From Gossypium raimondii (lineage: Eukaryota > Streptophyta > Magnoliopsida > Malvales > Malvaceae): a stretch of DNA of 64,000 bases. The stretch covers positions 54,472,094-54,536,093 of the forward strand of contig NC_068576.1 in NCBI RefSeq assembly GCF_025698545.1, written 5' to 3'. Position 1 is the first letter of the stretch. Each line of letters opens with the position of its first letter. Shown here piece by piece: positions 35,699 to 48,687 of this stretch. A program made the position numbers and the translations under genes. The notes below the pieces were generated by a model that did no database searches, was not told where the DNA came from, and saw only the letters and a program-made list of their open reading frames with translations.

Positions 35699-36937
35699 AT
35701 GGATACTGCTCAATGGCCACAGGTAGAGAAAGATCTATCACCTGGCTAGCTTAGCTGATCTTCTTCTTCTCTTTATCAAACTTTTTGGGCTTTTTTTTTC
35801 TTGTTTTCTTTTCCTTTTTGTTTTCAAAGTTGCAAAAGATGGTTTTTCATGGCTATAGATAATCGTTGAAAGTCCCCACTCAAATTGGATTTAGTTTTTA
35901 TCATTTTTTCTTCAGCAATTTGCACTTTATCTTTCTCTTTTGCTGATATCAATATGTAATAAAAAGTAAAGTACCCTTTTTTTTTTATAAGTTTATCTCT
36001 GGCTTTGTTATAATCTTGGAAAGTGTAAATCAGTTAACTCCTTTAGTTTTTTCCATTTGTCTGCTCATCTTCATCTTTGTTTCATTGATGTTTGTAGGAG
36101 ATAGTGGTGAAACCAATAGAAGAGATAGTCACAAATACATGTCCAAAGCCAACAGGTTTAGAGAGGAAAATAAGACCCCAAAAAGAACAAGCTTTGAACT
36201 GTCCAAGGTGCAATTCAACAAACACTAAATTCTGCTATTACAACAATTACAGTCTCACTCAACCTAGGTACTTTTGCAAGACTTGTAGAAGGTATTGGAC
36301 TGAAGGTGGTTCCCTTAGAAACATCCCTGTTGGTGGTGGTTCAAGGAAGAACAAGAGATCATCTACGTCATCTTCTTCTTCTATTTCTACTTCTTTAACA
36401 TCATCCAAAAAGCTACCTGGTTTGGTTACACCACCTAGCTTATCCCAGTGTTCTACTCAAAACCCTAAGATCCATGATGGTCAAGATCTCAACCTAGCTT
36501 TCCCTACAGCTAGTCAAGGCTATAGGAGTCTCTCTGAATTGGTTCAAGTTCCCTTAGAAAACAATAATAAGAACCAAATCCCTAGCTCTTCTTCTTCATC
36601 ACCTACTACTTCTCAACTTTCAGCTTTGGAGTTGCTAACTGGAATCACTTCCAGGGGGTTTAATTCTTTTATCCCCATGCCTGTTCCAGATCCAAACACA
36701 GTGTATACACCTGGTAATTTTCCCATGCAAGATTTTAAACCAACACTGAATTTCTCCTTGGATGGACTTGGAAATGGATATGGGAGTCTCCATGGTGTTC
36801 AAGAGACAACTGGGAGGCTTTTGTTTCCATTTGAAGATCTGAAACAAGTTTCCACCACAACTGATATTGATCAACATAAAGATCAAGGTGATTCAACTGG
36901 TTATTGGACTGGTATGTTAGGTGGTGGATCATGGTAA
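35699..36937 (+). CDS. Dof zinc finger transcription factor (DOF4.6/DOF1.8-like)
   Basis: Two exons: 35699-35722 encodes MDTAQWPQ and 36098-36937 the rest, 287 residues. Dof factors bind AAAG-core DNA in the nucleus. The single Dof finger is C43-x2-C46-x21-C68-x2-C71, with the full family block [20 protein letters not shown] and [20 protein letters not shown]. The N-terminal [20 protein letters not shown] and the C-terminal LLFPFEDLK...[12 protein letters not shown] are those I recall from Arabidopsis DOF4.6 and DOF1.8, which act in vein development; that functional link is inference. The middle is Ser/Thr/Asn-rich. The micro-exon of 24 nt ahead of a 375-nt intron is usual for this subgroup. 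The leader is CT-rich. Confidence 0.94.
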
Positions 36938-39302
36938 TTAAACAAGATGGAAAAAAATTAATATGGCTTTTTCTTTTTCTCTTTTTTACTGTTTTTTTGT
37001 TAAGGTGGGGGTGACTTGTTTGGATTTCTTCATTACTAACAGAAGATGATATACATGGTTTTCCTTGATCTCTCTCTCTATATATATGATCCCTTCTTTT
37101 TTTTAATTAATTATGGTGGGAAATTTGAAGCTTATTTTAGGTTGGCTTCACTGAGGGCATACTAGAAGAAGATATCAAGCTAAGCCAAGATCCTTTTTTA
37201 GGGTAAAAAAAGTGTAATGGTTCAAAAAAGAAAAGCAGAAGGGCAACCTATGAATCCATTGGTTGGCTTGGTACAAGTACAAAAAAAATGTATAATTTTC
37301 AAAGTTTGTAAGGGATTCCTGGTTGGAGCAAAAAAAAGACTCTTAATTTGTTCATAAAGTTTTTTCTAATTTTGATTTTAGTAAACAAATTGTTGAGTCT
37401 CTCATATTTGATATTTGTTGCTGCAATGGTGATTTTAAATTCTCTCTCTCCCCCCATATCCCTTCTTTTATATCATATGTATGGTGTCGTCACCTAAGAG
37501 ATTAATATAGGAGAGAAGCTTAGAAAGATGAATTGTATATATATGTATGCCAGGTAAGAAATCTGATCCTCCCCACATGCCATTGTAAATTTTCGTGTTA
37601 CCCTGTAAAACTATATACATAGAAACTTGCTTCAATCCAAACAAAAGCTTACCTACTGATATTCTCGACGAAAAACCCACAAATTTTAGACCCATTTCCA
37701 TCGTTGCTTCAATGCCACCCTCTTCCCCTTTCTTTTTCTTTTTTATTTTTTTTTTTGGAATTGAAAGATTGAGAAAGATCTGACAAAGCCTCCTTTCTTT
37801 CGGTCATGAAAATGGACCCACAAACATTCCTCTCGACAAGTGTGTCGAAGAATAATACACCCCCCACCTCCCCCACTAAGGTTTTCGATCAATCCAGATC
37901 TACACCACCCTTTTATTATTATATATATATGTGTATGTATGTAGGTTCGATTTTGTTGTTTGCTGTAATCCACCTTTAAGTTTGTGTATACTATCTGACA
38001 GATAGTGTGTTTTAGTTAAAGCCTGTATCAACCACCCTTTTGACTCTTAATTTTAGTTTCTCTTTGATTTCTCAAGTTAATGGCTTGTTCATCATGGGCT
38101 GTTTATGGAAACCATAATAATCATGTAGTCTTTTATTTTAACATTTTAGTCTAAACAACAAGAATGCCTGATGAAAAAACATTTTTGCTTAAACAAGAAA
38201 TTGGGAGCTTTCAGATTCAAATGGTTTCTTTACACACGGAAGCTATTTGTGGAAAACATCATGTGGCAAAAAAATGTGCAAAAATGGTAAGATTATGAAA
38301 AAGGGTTTTGCAATTTAGACAAAACCCAGTTCTTTTTTATGTATTAAAAATGGATATTCGAGTTCATGTAGTATAGCATAAATCAAGTGATTAAAATATC
38401 TAAATATTTACGTGTATATTCTAAATCTAATGATCGACTTTAATTAAAGAACCATTAAAATGTTAAAGAGAAGTAGTACGATAATAGTGTTATTAAATTC
38501 GTGTATCATGTGTTGAACTTAACTTCATTGATCCATCCATGCTGTCTGAACTAAAAGAACTTTTTATTTTCGATTAAAAAAATGGGAAACTTTTTTTTTT
38601 CTGTAAATGTTTGCGTCTGGGAATGGGGAAAATTTAGAACATTAGGTGGGATGCGAACACATGGAAATTAACGTGTCGTGGAATTCGTTAAGTAATGGGG
38701 GTGGATTCCTTCAGACATGATCTACCAGAACCAGGAGTTTTTGCCTGTACTTATTTAGCTTGTGATTCAAGTTACTATGTGTTTCACTCAAAGGCCTTGG
38801 GTGGACTACGAAGTGACTGACCCACTGCCGACACGCGCATGTCTTTCAACTGTAAGCCTGACTCGAAATCTTTCCCTTTTTAAAAAATTTATTGTGAATG
38901 TTATGGTTTAAAGAATAATGAATCCGAAACTGGTATCAACAAAACAAAAGTTCTTTGTCACTCTACCTGTAGTTCACAAAAATGGCCATATCTTGGTTTC
39001 CAACAAAGTTGGAGGTTAATAAAAGAGACTTGTGGCTTAAGCTGGGAGCAATATAAGGCAAGAAGATTATCTATATAGCTTGCAAAGAGAGAAAGTAAAT
39101 AGTATATATGAATGTATTTTTCCCTGGCTTAAAGGAAGGGAGGAAGGTATATTTTCTTAACCTGATTAAAGAGAAATGAGAATGCCCTTTTCAGTTTCAT
39201 TATCCGTACAGGGATATTACAATTATATTTCGAAATTGGGATCACCCCAGAATAATGAAACTTTGTACTTGAAAAACCAGACATGAATTCCTTGGCAGTT
39301 GT
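36938..39302. other. Spacer between Dof and ORMDL
   Basis: This is the 3' flank of the Dof gene followed by AT-rich and T-rich sequence. Short frames at 37468-37973 are low in information. No RNA gene or transposon ends were recognised. The 3' untranslated region of ORMDL occupies the right edge. Confidence 0.4.
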
Positions 39303-41971
39303 TCAATGCTCACCGTTGATTCCGAATATACGGACCTTGTGCATGTTGGGGAACTTTGCAACCACCAGCACAAATACGGCCAACGTATTGAAGAAGAGCA
39401 TCGGGTTTTGATAATCTGTTGTATGTGAGGCGATAAGGTACCTGGAAAATAAAATGTAGGGTAAATAAGGATGTGTTAACCAAGATAAAAGAAAATATTA
39501 GAGTTCTTGTATAATGTCTTGCGATGCATCACTTCGATATTACTCTTATCTAAGGTTTCAGAGTCCTAAAATGTTTCCGTTCAAGAGGCGATTAATAAAT
39601 ATGGCAGTAGGAAACAGCTAGTTTAATATGCAGAAAAGTACTGTCTAGTTTAATGAATTAACTGTTGAATGATATGGAAAAGAATCCATAAGCAATTAGT
39701 AACAAACAGAAATTAGTAACCTTTTTCCTTCCATATAAAGGTATGCATGTAGAAAAAGCACATAATGTCTGATCGGGTATAAGTGCGATACCCATGGAGA
39801 TTCATCTTCTTCGCGGAAGGAAGTCATTGATAACGAGGAGGTGGATGACCAAATTGGAAGGGTAGAATACGGTTTAAATCAATTGCATGTGAGGAAACTA
39901 TCTTTTATTAACTGATTCTTTGAATAACGTAAATTGACTACATCCATAGGTCGTAACAAGAGGCATTCATGAGCATGGCAAAGGTTGAATGCAACTCACT
40001 AAGTATCTAACAGAAGGCATGCACCTTAATCAAATAAAACATAAGGGAGACCCACCACATTGCATCTTATACGCTTTAGTTCAGTAAATCATCTATGAAT
40101 TAAAAAGCCGCCATATTTTTATTTCCGATATTCAGTATAGGTTTATATAGAAGAAAGTGAATACTTACAGCACAACAGGTACAACAGTCAAAAACTTCCT
40201 GTTCCGTGTCAGTTGCTTGCCATTGTCTATTTGCTCCCACCAAGTCAAACCGTTGTAGATACCTTGGTCATCAGCAAACGGTGTTCCCTTCTTCCAGTGA
40301 AAGAAGTGATATGTGACCTGAGGCAAGAATATGCAAATCCATGCACAACATACTCATTAAGCATAGAATAAAGAGCTGAAATTTTGAATACTATACCATT
40401 TATTAGTGTTATAGTGAAGAGTAAATAATAGTCATTTCTTGACCCTGTCTTATGGTATAACAATAACAAGCAAATCTCTGACTGGATATCATAATTAGTA
40501 ATCACCTGAAAATGTCTAACAAATTGTTTCACGTTGATAAACAGGAAATTGTTATTTAGACATCTAGTAATTAAACTCAAAGAAACAAACTCTGACCAAC
40601 TGTATAGGTGAAATCTGAGCCTTTCTTCACTCAAGGAAAAGAAACAAATAGAACTATCAAAGGGGGCATGCCAAACATTAACAAAAGCAGTAACCACAAA
40701 TATACTAGTTTTAGCTCATTCTATTTGCTACCAAGCAAGTGAGTACATCATTAAGACTTAAAATTTTAGATTTCCATTCATTCACGCGTATCAAACCATC
40801 AAGAAAGCTAGAAAAGTATTACAGCAGAATCATGAAAAGTGAAGACAGTTAGCAACAGCACCAGATGTTGTCTAATCAAATCTCGGAGGGATGCCTTACT
40901 CTAAATATGTAAAGGTCAATTAGCCCTTTACTACCAGCTAAAAAGGTTGACAAACAACCAATTTAGAATCAAGAATCCTAAGCATTCCAGTTTGAGAAAG
41001 TAGGCTATTATTCTCAACATTCTCACAACCACGTGGGTCTAGAATACCAAAGAAAAAACAGACAACAGTCCATCTGTTGTAGACATGCAATTTAGTATAT
41101 GATATAGCATTTCAAGCCAATTTGATATAGTAGATACACTGAATTCCCAAAAGAAAATTCAGTTTATAAATTGAAAAGTGAGGGAAAAAGGAGCTTTAAA
41201 GAGTTCCAGACCAGCTTATTCGCTCATTCAGTTGTGGCTTGTGCTGAAAATTTTCACCTCCTTAACTAGGTTTAAACCTCCAAATCTTCAATAAGCTTAG
41301 AGATATAGCCTATATAGGCATCTCAAAGGCCAATAAACTGATGACAACAACGCATAATCAATTCACAAACACAAGAAACAGAAAGAATTAATACTATAAA
41401 CATATTATTCGAGTAGTTGTAATCAAAGACATAGATTTCGACCAAGCACTAGCACCAACAAACTCATAATTCAAGCTTTCTACAATTCACCTATACAAGA
41501 AGCTATTGGGGAACCCGCCAAATCTCTCTAGTCAAGCAATATAGCAAAGCTGGTCCAGAATAATAATCCCCAAAAATTTTAACCAACGCAGGGGAAAAAA
41601 AACTAATTTCGTCGTTGCTATAGCTAAAGTCTCAAGAAATCATCAAGCCCTTAATTCAATCCAAAACCCCCCATCAACAAAAAAAAAATCACAAAAGCCG
41701 ATCAAATTAAAACCCAGATAGGAAACGCAACAAAAACCAAGAAAAATATAACTTTTATGAATCAAAATCAAAAGGGGAAAAAAGGCGAGCTTACAAAGAA
41801 ATGCGCGAGATGAACAATTGTCCAAGCGGTTCCAGCAGAGGTGCCAAAGAGAGATAAAACGAGGAGCCATGAAATGAAAACCATCAAGATATAAGTGGTC
41901 CAAACCCCTGGGTACGTGAACCACTCCGTATTCTTGTTCAGATCTGTCGTTGGCACCGCTCTCACGTACAT
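39303..41971 (-). CDS. ORMDL: ORM1-like (ORMDL) sphingolipid homeostasis protein
   Basis: Three exons on the minus strand: 41971-41795, 40317-40169 and 39441-39303, 154 residues. ORMDL proteins are small ER membrane proteins that bind serine palmitoyltransferase and restrain the first step of sphingolipid synthesis. The sequence is strongly family-like throughout: NKNTEWFTYPGVWTTYIL at the N-terminus, VTYHFFHWKKGTPFADDQGI and YNGLTWWEQIDNGKQLTRNR in the centre, and FNTLAVFVLVVAKFPNMHKV with RIFGING near the C-terminus. Four hydrophobic segments are visible. Splice joins restore HFF|VTYHFF and VPVVL|YLIASH exactly. The first intron is about 1.5 kb and holds no recognisable repeat. The length is about that of plant relatives (about 157). 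Confidence 0.95.
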
Positions 41972-43339
41972 ATTTCACTTTTTTGCTCTTCTCTTCTTCT
42001 TCTTCTTGTTTCACAAGTTTTCCTTCTTTCTTAAACAAGCAGAGGTTGATTCAAGGGTATATTGTTACAACTTTGAATTTTCTTTGCTGTTGAACAAAGG
42101 AAGGCTTAATTTCAAGGTCAAGGATGATGATCGAGGGAGACGTAGGATGATGATTATGATGATGATGATATTGTCTTTATTGACGGTGCCGGTTTGGGTT
42201 TTTTTTTTCTTTTTTAACCTATTTATAAAGCTCCCTCGATCTGAACCATCCTTTGTATTTTCTATGGCCTAGCTTGGTTGCTTGTCGTTGTCGAATTATT
42301 TTGCTACATTACATATTTCGGAGGAATTTTCGGCAAATTTTCTTTTTGTAGATAATGTATAAATATACATTGTTGGTTTAATAAAATGTAGGCAAGGAAT
42401 GTTCCATACATTTTTATTTTTTCCTATGAAAATATTAGTGCTCAGATGCAAGATTTAGTGTTGAAGATTGCGGGTGGTGATTGATGATACATTGTGATGT
42501 TGTAAGTTATGTATTTAAGAAGTTGGACAGAGTTTCGATATATATCTCAAAATTTACCGCTTTTTGGTAGTCGAACCGTAATAGAGAGACTTGATACAGG
42601 TCCTTTTTGCATAATTATCCACAAAAGTTGGGTTACTTTTAAAATTGAAAAAAAAAAAAAACTTCATCCAAAGTATGGATAAAAGTGACATGATATGACT
42701 TAAAAAATCGATTTTGAAATCGTGAGATGTGATATAATATGATTGTATCCATTCGAGGGTCAATCTTGTCCAAGACAAGCTCCTTCGACCGATATTGTAA
42801 ATCAGTAAAAGAAACCCCCCTATGTTGTAATTTATGACCATAACAAGATGTTATGTGGTATGAAGTTCGATCATTTATGTGTTGAAAATTATTCTCGTTC
42901 TTCATACCAGAACGATCTACAATTAATATTAAACAAGTAAATGTCGGAACCACAGGCAAGGAAACACGATGAGTTGGATCATGCAGGTGGACGGTTGGTT
43001 GTTGGTGTTTGAACTTAGGAAGAAACAAGTTCTCTAAGCATAAAAAGATGTCATATGTCGGTTCATCTAACCTCAGACAACAAACGAGAACATGGCACTA
43101 TTTTCTTTGTAGTCTGGTAGTTGCCAAACCAATACCAACCGTCGATGATCTGTTTACTTTGCCCTGCAATGGCGGCGCAAGCACCTCAAAACTACATGGA
43201 TATGATCATGTGAAGGGGGCAAAAAAATCAGATGAAATTAAGGATCATATAGAGCTTTTGATGGTGTCTGAGTTACATGAAATGGGGATTGTCACCATCT
43301 ATTCATTTTATAAGTTCAAATCATACAACTTGTAAGAAA
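41972..43339. other. Region between ORMDL promoter and BTB gene
   Basis: The first 300 bases are the ORMDL leader and promoter, CT-rich with a GATGATGAT tract near 42130-42170. The rest is AT-rich. Frames at 42554-43028 (minus) and 43009-43335 (plus) have no recognised family. The right edge is the 3' flank of the BTB gene. Confidence 0.4.
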
Positions 43340-44635
43340 TCAAAGGCTAATAGTGGTATTGCCAACTCTATCCAAGCCTTCCATTAATCTTCTCTTTGCT
43401 GACTTGGTTCTGTAACACCATACCTCGAATGCCTCGCTCAAGTCAGGATACTTAAGCTGCTCGGTTTTTATCCAATCCGACAGAATATCTGCTTGATCGT
43501 TAGATGGCAATGCTAGTACTAACGAAACGATCGCCCCCTCGATACTTTGGCACAAGTCTTCATCCATCTTGTAAGGGAAATCTGTATCCTCGTCAGCTTT
43601 TGCGTCCAGGAGAGGCTTTATCTTCCTTATATAGGGTAGCCATGTCTTCAGCAATTGGACTCGACACGGTGCAGGGAGAATCACGTTTCCATAGCCGACA
43701 GCTTCCAGAACTTTCCCGGTCACTTCTATAAGCTTCACTTTCAAAACCCACATTGCATTATCAAGTTTCTTGTCTTCAACTATCTCCAAAATCTTTCTAG
43801 ACATCTCACCCCAACTACAAACAAAGTCCTTCATTAAATCCATTTTGGGGAGTATGTTGCACATCCACTCGACATCCGAAAGGCACTGTAAAATTCTAGT
43901 CTCGGCGGTCTCGGCTGTGATGTCGGGAACGAGAAGAAGGGAAGACAACTCGTTTTCAAACAATGAACAAACTTGGGAAAGACCTGATTTTACTACTGAT
44001 TTTACTTCATCATCTGCTGTAACTAATGGGGTGTCTTCATCTCCTCCAAGCATGAACTCCACTTGTTCCTGTGCAGATGTTTTAAGCTCGTCTCCAAAGG
44101 GTGGACAAGATCCACCTATTGACGTGGCGAACCGAACTGCAGAAATAAACACACTCTTGGTAGCACTTAAATCCACTGGTTGGATCCTCGCCAATATCGG
44201 CATAGCTACCGGCCCCAGTTTCAAGACTTCTTTTACAATTTGTTCCTCTTCCTTATCCTCCCAAGGAACAGCCTCCAAATACTGGATGCAGCAGTTTGTA
44301 ATGTTTTCACAACGGAATGCAATTGCCAATGGTAGAACACCGAGAGCAGATTGAACCGAGTCCAAGGAATCCAAAAGTGAATTGGTGGGGAGATACAGTA
44401 ATCTCAAAAGGTTAACATGATGATCATAAGTAGAGTCCGAGCAATGAATCTCGATGCAGGAGCCCGAGCCAGGATTAGAAAGCCGATCGGCAAAGAACCC
44501 GCTTTTACTAACGAGAACAGATGAGTGGGAGTAGAACCATTCGGGCCTTCCTTCGCTGTTTCTCAAGCGTAAAACGACATCACTCGTACCTTTGTCACCG
44601 AAACTGCAAGGCTTGGCTACTGCAGTTAGGTCCAT
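43340..44635 (-). CDS. BTB/POZ domain protein, At3g05675-like
   Basis: An uninterrupted frame of 431 residues. The N-terminal BTB/POZ fold (about 17-125) is seen in SDVVLRLRNSEGRPEWFYSH, SVLVSKSGFFADRL and the following LLRLLYLPTN helix. The remainder is a helical plant-specific C-terminal region (for example VEWMCNILPKMDLMKDFVCS and SWGEMSRKILEIVEDKKLDN). It ends with YPDLSEAFEVWCYRTKSAKR. The family resembles Arabidopsis At3g05675/At5g60050, thought to act as CUL3 substrate adaptors, but target proteins are not predictable here. The coding region is in one exon. A leader intron is likely, with an acceptor TTTTTTCAG just upstream (44682-44690) and a donor AG|GTCAGT at about 45229. Confidence 0.9.
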   Translation of the reverse strand: MDLTAVAKPCSFGDKGTSDVVLRLRNSEGRPEWFYSHSSVLVSKSGFFADRLSNPGSGSCIEIHCSDSTYDHHVNLLRLLYLPTNSLLDSLDSVQSALGVLPLAIAFRCENITNCCIQYLEAVPWEDKEEEQIVKEVLKLGPVAMPILARIQPVDLSATKSVFISAVRFATSIGGSCPPFGDELKTSAQEQVEFMLGGDEDTPLVTADDEVKSVVKSGLSQVCSLFENELSSLLLVPDITAETAETRILQCLSDVEWMCNILPKMDLMKDFVCSWGEMSRKILEIVEDKKLDNAMWVLKVKLIEVTGKVLEAVGYGNVILPAPCRVQLLKTWLPYIRKIKPLLDAKADEDTDFPYKMDEDLCQSIEGAIVSLVLALPSNDQADILSDWIKTEQLKYPDLSEAFEVWCYRTKSAKRRLMEGLDRVGNTTISL

Positions 44636-46566
44636 GTGCAGAGATAATGAAAATGATATTCATGCTTCACAATTCACACACCTGAAAAAAGCATTATTCG
44701 AACTTAAGTTCCGGCAGAACCGACACGAATTCCGGAAGTATGAGAATAGATCTATCTTCCTCTATCAAAACATATGCTTCCTTGCCCCAAAACAATACAA
44801 AATCATAGTATCCGACAGAGCACAACTAACAATAATCTAAACAGGAAATTATGAAATTGTTCGGTTCTTGAGACGTTGAAGCAAGAATTAATACCATAGC
44901 CTAGAAAGGAAACCAGTTCATCATTTTTTTAAAAAGAGAAATATAATAAATTTTAGGCTTTTTAGCTATCACTGAGAAGATGCAAAATTAGAAAGTTAAG
45001 CATCATATTTAATGAATATCAGAACACAGAACATAGATTACTCTTTTCTTAATCCCCAAACCAATAAGACATAGAACATAACATTCAAAATCAATTTTTT
45101 TCCTAGGAAACCAAGAATAAGACAATAGCAAATCAATAAGCAATTAAAAACATAATTAATATCACATTAATGGGGAAAAAAGCTTCATAAATGATAAAAT
45201 CTGAATTAAGGGAAATAAAAAAAACTGACCTTTTCAAACACCCATATTGTATTGAGAGCAGACATAAATTTATCTCAACTTCAACATAACAAATCTGGTG
45301 TTAAGTAAAGAACATAGAACAGCAGTTCTTTCTCTCCCTTTGGGTCTGGGAAGTGAGTTCTGTTTCAGGTAATAAAATGAAAAAGCATGGACAAACCCAA
45401 AGCACCTTTTAAGACAAGTTTCTGAAATGACGCAACTAGCCTCGTGCTTTGCATGTTAGAACTTGACAAGTGGCTGGTGGGTGATGGGGTACCTTACTCT
45501 TTTGGGGGCATTGTAGTTTTAACAAACATATAAGGGCAAGAATGTAATATCATGGCACATTTAACTATGGTATGTGACAAATGATGGGTTGAGACTTGAG
45601 AGGTGATATTATTTTTGTGGTTTTTAATAGTTTAATATTTATAATGATTAAATATATAAAAATTAATATTTTAAATATTGTATTTAAATTTTGTGAATAA
45701 AAAGTTAATATTAAAAAAATTTTGTTTTTATTTATAAATTTAAATTCAATTCGACTTTAAATTTATCCGAATTCAACCTAAATTTAGTGAAGCAATTGTA
45801 TCAATTTCCCAACATTACAAATTTATTATGATGATGATATTTCAGTTCAGTACCTTTTGGAGATTCGATATATATTTTTCATTAATTTTGTTGGCTCAAC
45901 TTGTACAAGTTGTAAGTTTATGCACAATTATTTAATGCCGTCGGCCAATTAACCATAAAAAGAAAGAACTGAATAAAAGTAACATGAATAATACAAATTT
46001 TTAATGGGATTAGTTAATTTGATGGGTTGAATAAAACATTAATGATTATTTATATCTTTATTAAAAATTATATAATATAATATTTTTTTGAAAGGATATT
46101 TGTCTATCTTAGTAATGAATCTGAAATTAAAGATTAGGAGGCCACTTGCGCAAGTTGTAGCTATGATTAACCAATAGCAATCTAGAAAAGGAAAAAAGCT
46201 GCCTACATTCCAAAGTGAGTGTGACTGTGATTAAAACAAGAGCTAAAACCAAGTTATGTCTTGTCTTCACTCCTACATGTTGTTTCGCTGCAAATTCCAC
46301 GAATATAGATGGATATTTTGGTCAATAAATACCACCTCTGCCAGTCAAATAACCATTCAGTAAGGCTTTGGAACACATGATTGCATCACTTACTTTATGG
46401 GGCCTTTGAGTGATGGTGGTGACGGGGGAAATGCATTGTGGGCTGGTATTTGAAATAGAGCCCAATCAAAACTTTCTGAATCTTTCTAGGGTTTTCGAGC
46501 CTTTTTTTGTTTTATTCAGTTTATGCAAACAAATCAAAAGATGAATCAGTTTGGGTTATTTGAAAG
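44636..46566. other. Divergent intergenic region, BTB to ZNHIT2
   Basis: 44682-45229 is a likely leader intron of the BTB gene, with its first leader exon to about 45400. From 45500 to 46130 the sequence is AT-rich with no repeat ends recognised. From 46380 to 46566 it fits the ZNHIT2 promoter and leader. No other gene is seen. Confidence 0.4.
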
Positions 46567-48687
46567 ATGGCGGAAACGATACGTACATCAGAAAAACCTT
46601 CTAATTCCTCCTCGTTGAATCCTCCTTCCCGTATCATCTGCCATGTGTATGTTCTTCTTCCTTTTCTTCTTCATTTTTTTGTGAATTTCAGATTATTTGT
46701 CCAATATTTATTTATTTTTCTCAACTTTCAACTGATTTTGCACAGGTGTCAGAAGCAATTCTCGCAATACACTTGCCCTCGATGTAACTCCCGCTACTGC
46801 TCTCTTCCTTGTTACAAGGTAAGGCCTCAATTTCACGCTTTCTTCAATCAGAAATTGGTTTTTTTCTTTTTTTGTTTAGTTTGTTCTGAAATGAAACAAA
46901 AAAGTTTTGAAATGAAACAAAAAAGTTTTCTTTGTGTGACTTTTTTTTACAGTCTCATAGCATTCGCTGTACCGAATCATTCATGCGAGAAAATGTAGTC
47001 GAGGAGCTGCGCCATCTTCAATCTGACGATCAAACTAAACGGAAAATGCTTGAAATTCTGAAACGTTTCCATTCCGAGGACGAAACCGAACCTTTAGATG
47101 AAGATGTTGATGGTATTTTCCTTGATTTTTTTTTTTTTTTGATAATGGGTATTTTCCTTGATTTTGAAGTACCTATATATATATTTGCTTTGTTTGTTTG
47201 CCTAATATAAGCCTTGATTGAATTACTGTATCAATGAAAAATGTAATTTGGATTTTTTTATGCAGATTCAATTCTTTCGGATGACACTATTCAGAAGATT
47301 TTGTCAGGTAATCTTTGGTTCAAATTCTATGTATTAATTACGGTGAAAGTACTTGTCAAGTCCCTCTATTATAGGGTTGGATCAAATTAGTCCACTTATT
47401 ATTAAATGGATCAATTTAATCATTATACTATTTAGAAGAATTAAATAAGGCTTATTAGTAACATAGTTATCATTTAATGTTTAAAAAATTGTCATGAAAA
47501 TTATTTTTCATTTGCAGCTCAACTCCAAATAGTAGATTCCCTTTGTAAAACCATAAGAAGATTTCAAAATCTTAACTCTTTTAAATTATACACGACATTT
47601 TTTAAACTTTGAATGTTAACTTTGTTGAAATTTGGTTTTATTTGATTCTTTTTAGTAGTACAGGGACTAAATTGATCTGTTTAATAATAGAGGGATTAAT
47701 TTGATCAGGTCCCTTTAATAGAGGGACCCGCCAAGTACATTCACCTTTTAATTACATTGATTTGTCTTATGAAGTTTGTGTTAATCTATGCTTGAACATA
47801 AATTTCTGTTGTTTCTTTTTTATGTAGGAGGTGAAGTTAATATCAATGATTTATCCCTTGAAGAGAAGAAACGGTTCCAAAGAGTTTTGGCATCTGGAGA
47901 ATTGAGTAAGATGATTGAGCCGTGGGATCCTTGGTGGTTAAAGCCTGCTGCCAGAACAATCTGTTTAAGCAAGGATGGAGCTCAACTTATACAACCTATG
48001 GCCAATCGAGAAGATCTTGAAAGCGACCAACCAAGCGATATTCCTTGTGGCCCCAAAACTCCACTTTCTTCGCTTCGTATGCTCATTTCTACGGAACCAT
48101 CTCCACTCTTAGCTGTTCATTTGGTTGATATCATATATAGTTACTGCTTCACGCTTCGTGTCTACAATGGAGATTGGCAATCGGATGCTGTAGGATCAGC
48201 AATGGTGGTATTGAGTATATCATCTGTATTAGGTCAAGCTGGACAGCCCGAGACTGTGCAGGAAGCTCTGTGTTATTGCTTGGAGCAAACCTGCTCTCCG
48301 GCTTACCGGCACATCGGTGGTTTGCAATTTGGATTGGCACTTGTTGATGACATAACAAACCTACTTTCCCTTGGAAGTCCTGCGTTGATCTGTATGCTTT
48401 GTGATCTACAAAGGATGATTATGGCTGCGGGAAGGGAGTTGAAATCCGAGAAACAAAGAAAGCTGAGGAAGTCCGAAACGAAAAGCAAGCTGAAACTTGC
48501 TGAGAGGAAGGTTTATTTCATAATGTGTTGGGTTCATGAGCAACCGAACAAAGCATTGTCTTCTTTGGCAGCCATTGTGAGTGCAGAAAAGAGTTCATTG
48601 ATGGAATATGGAGGCAATAAAAGTTTTTCCAGAACAGAGAAGAATGTAGCAGGAAACAAGGACAAAGCCTTGATAGAGGAAATGTAA
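46567..48687 (+). CDS. ZNHIT2: HIT-type zinc finger protein 2 (ZNHIT2) homologue
   Basis: Five exons: 46567-46646, 46746-46818, 46953-47112, 47266-47307 and 47828-48687, 404 residues. ZNHIT2 is a cofactor of the R2TP/HSP90 chaperone system and helps U5 snRNP maturation in animals; the plant role is inferred. The HIT finger is complete: C25, C28, C37, C40, C45, C49, H53 and C57 (CHVCQKQFSQYTCPRCNSRY then CSLPCYKSH). An acidic helical linker is followed by the conserved block LASGELSKMIEPWDPWW and a C-terminal region with LVDIIYSYCFTLRVYNGDW. A Lys/Arg-rich helix (about 325-350) lies near the end. The fourth intron carries a MITE (47342-47747). The last exon is the largest, and the stop is TAA. 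Confidence 0.92.
47342..47747. mobile_element. hAT-like MITE in ZNHIT2 intron 4
   Basis: The left end GGTGAAAGTACTTGTCAAGT (then CCCTCTATTA) and the reverse complement of the right end, AAGGTGAATGTACTTGGCGG (then GTCCCTCTATTA), form terminal inverted repeats of about 45 bp with several differences. The 8-bp word TTAATTAC is present on both sides (47334-47341 and 47748-47755), consistent with a hAT target duplication. The body is AT-rich and non-coding, with repeated 'GGATCAATTTAAT' phrases. It fills most of the 520-bp intron without touching the splice sites. Confidence 0.65.

Noticed and set aside
40245-40697. 150-codon minus-strand frame overlapping ORMDL exon 2
   Set aside because: It is in a different phase from the ORMDL exon and is mostly intron translation.
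43504-44354. Plus-strand frames opposite the BTB gene, up to 194 codons
   Set aside because: They are antisense shadows of a continuous, recognisable 431-residue coding frame.
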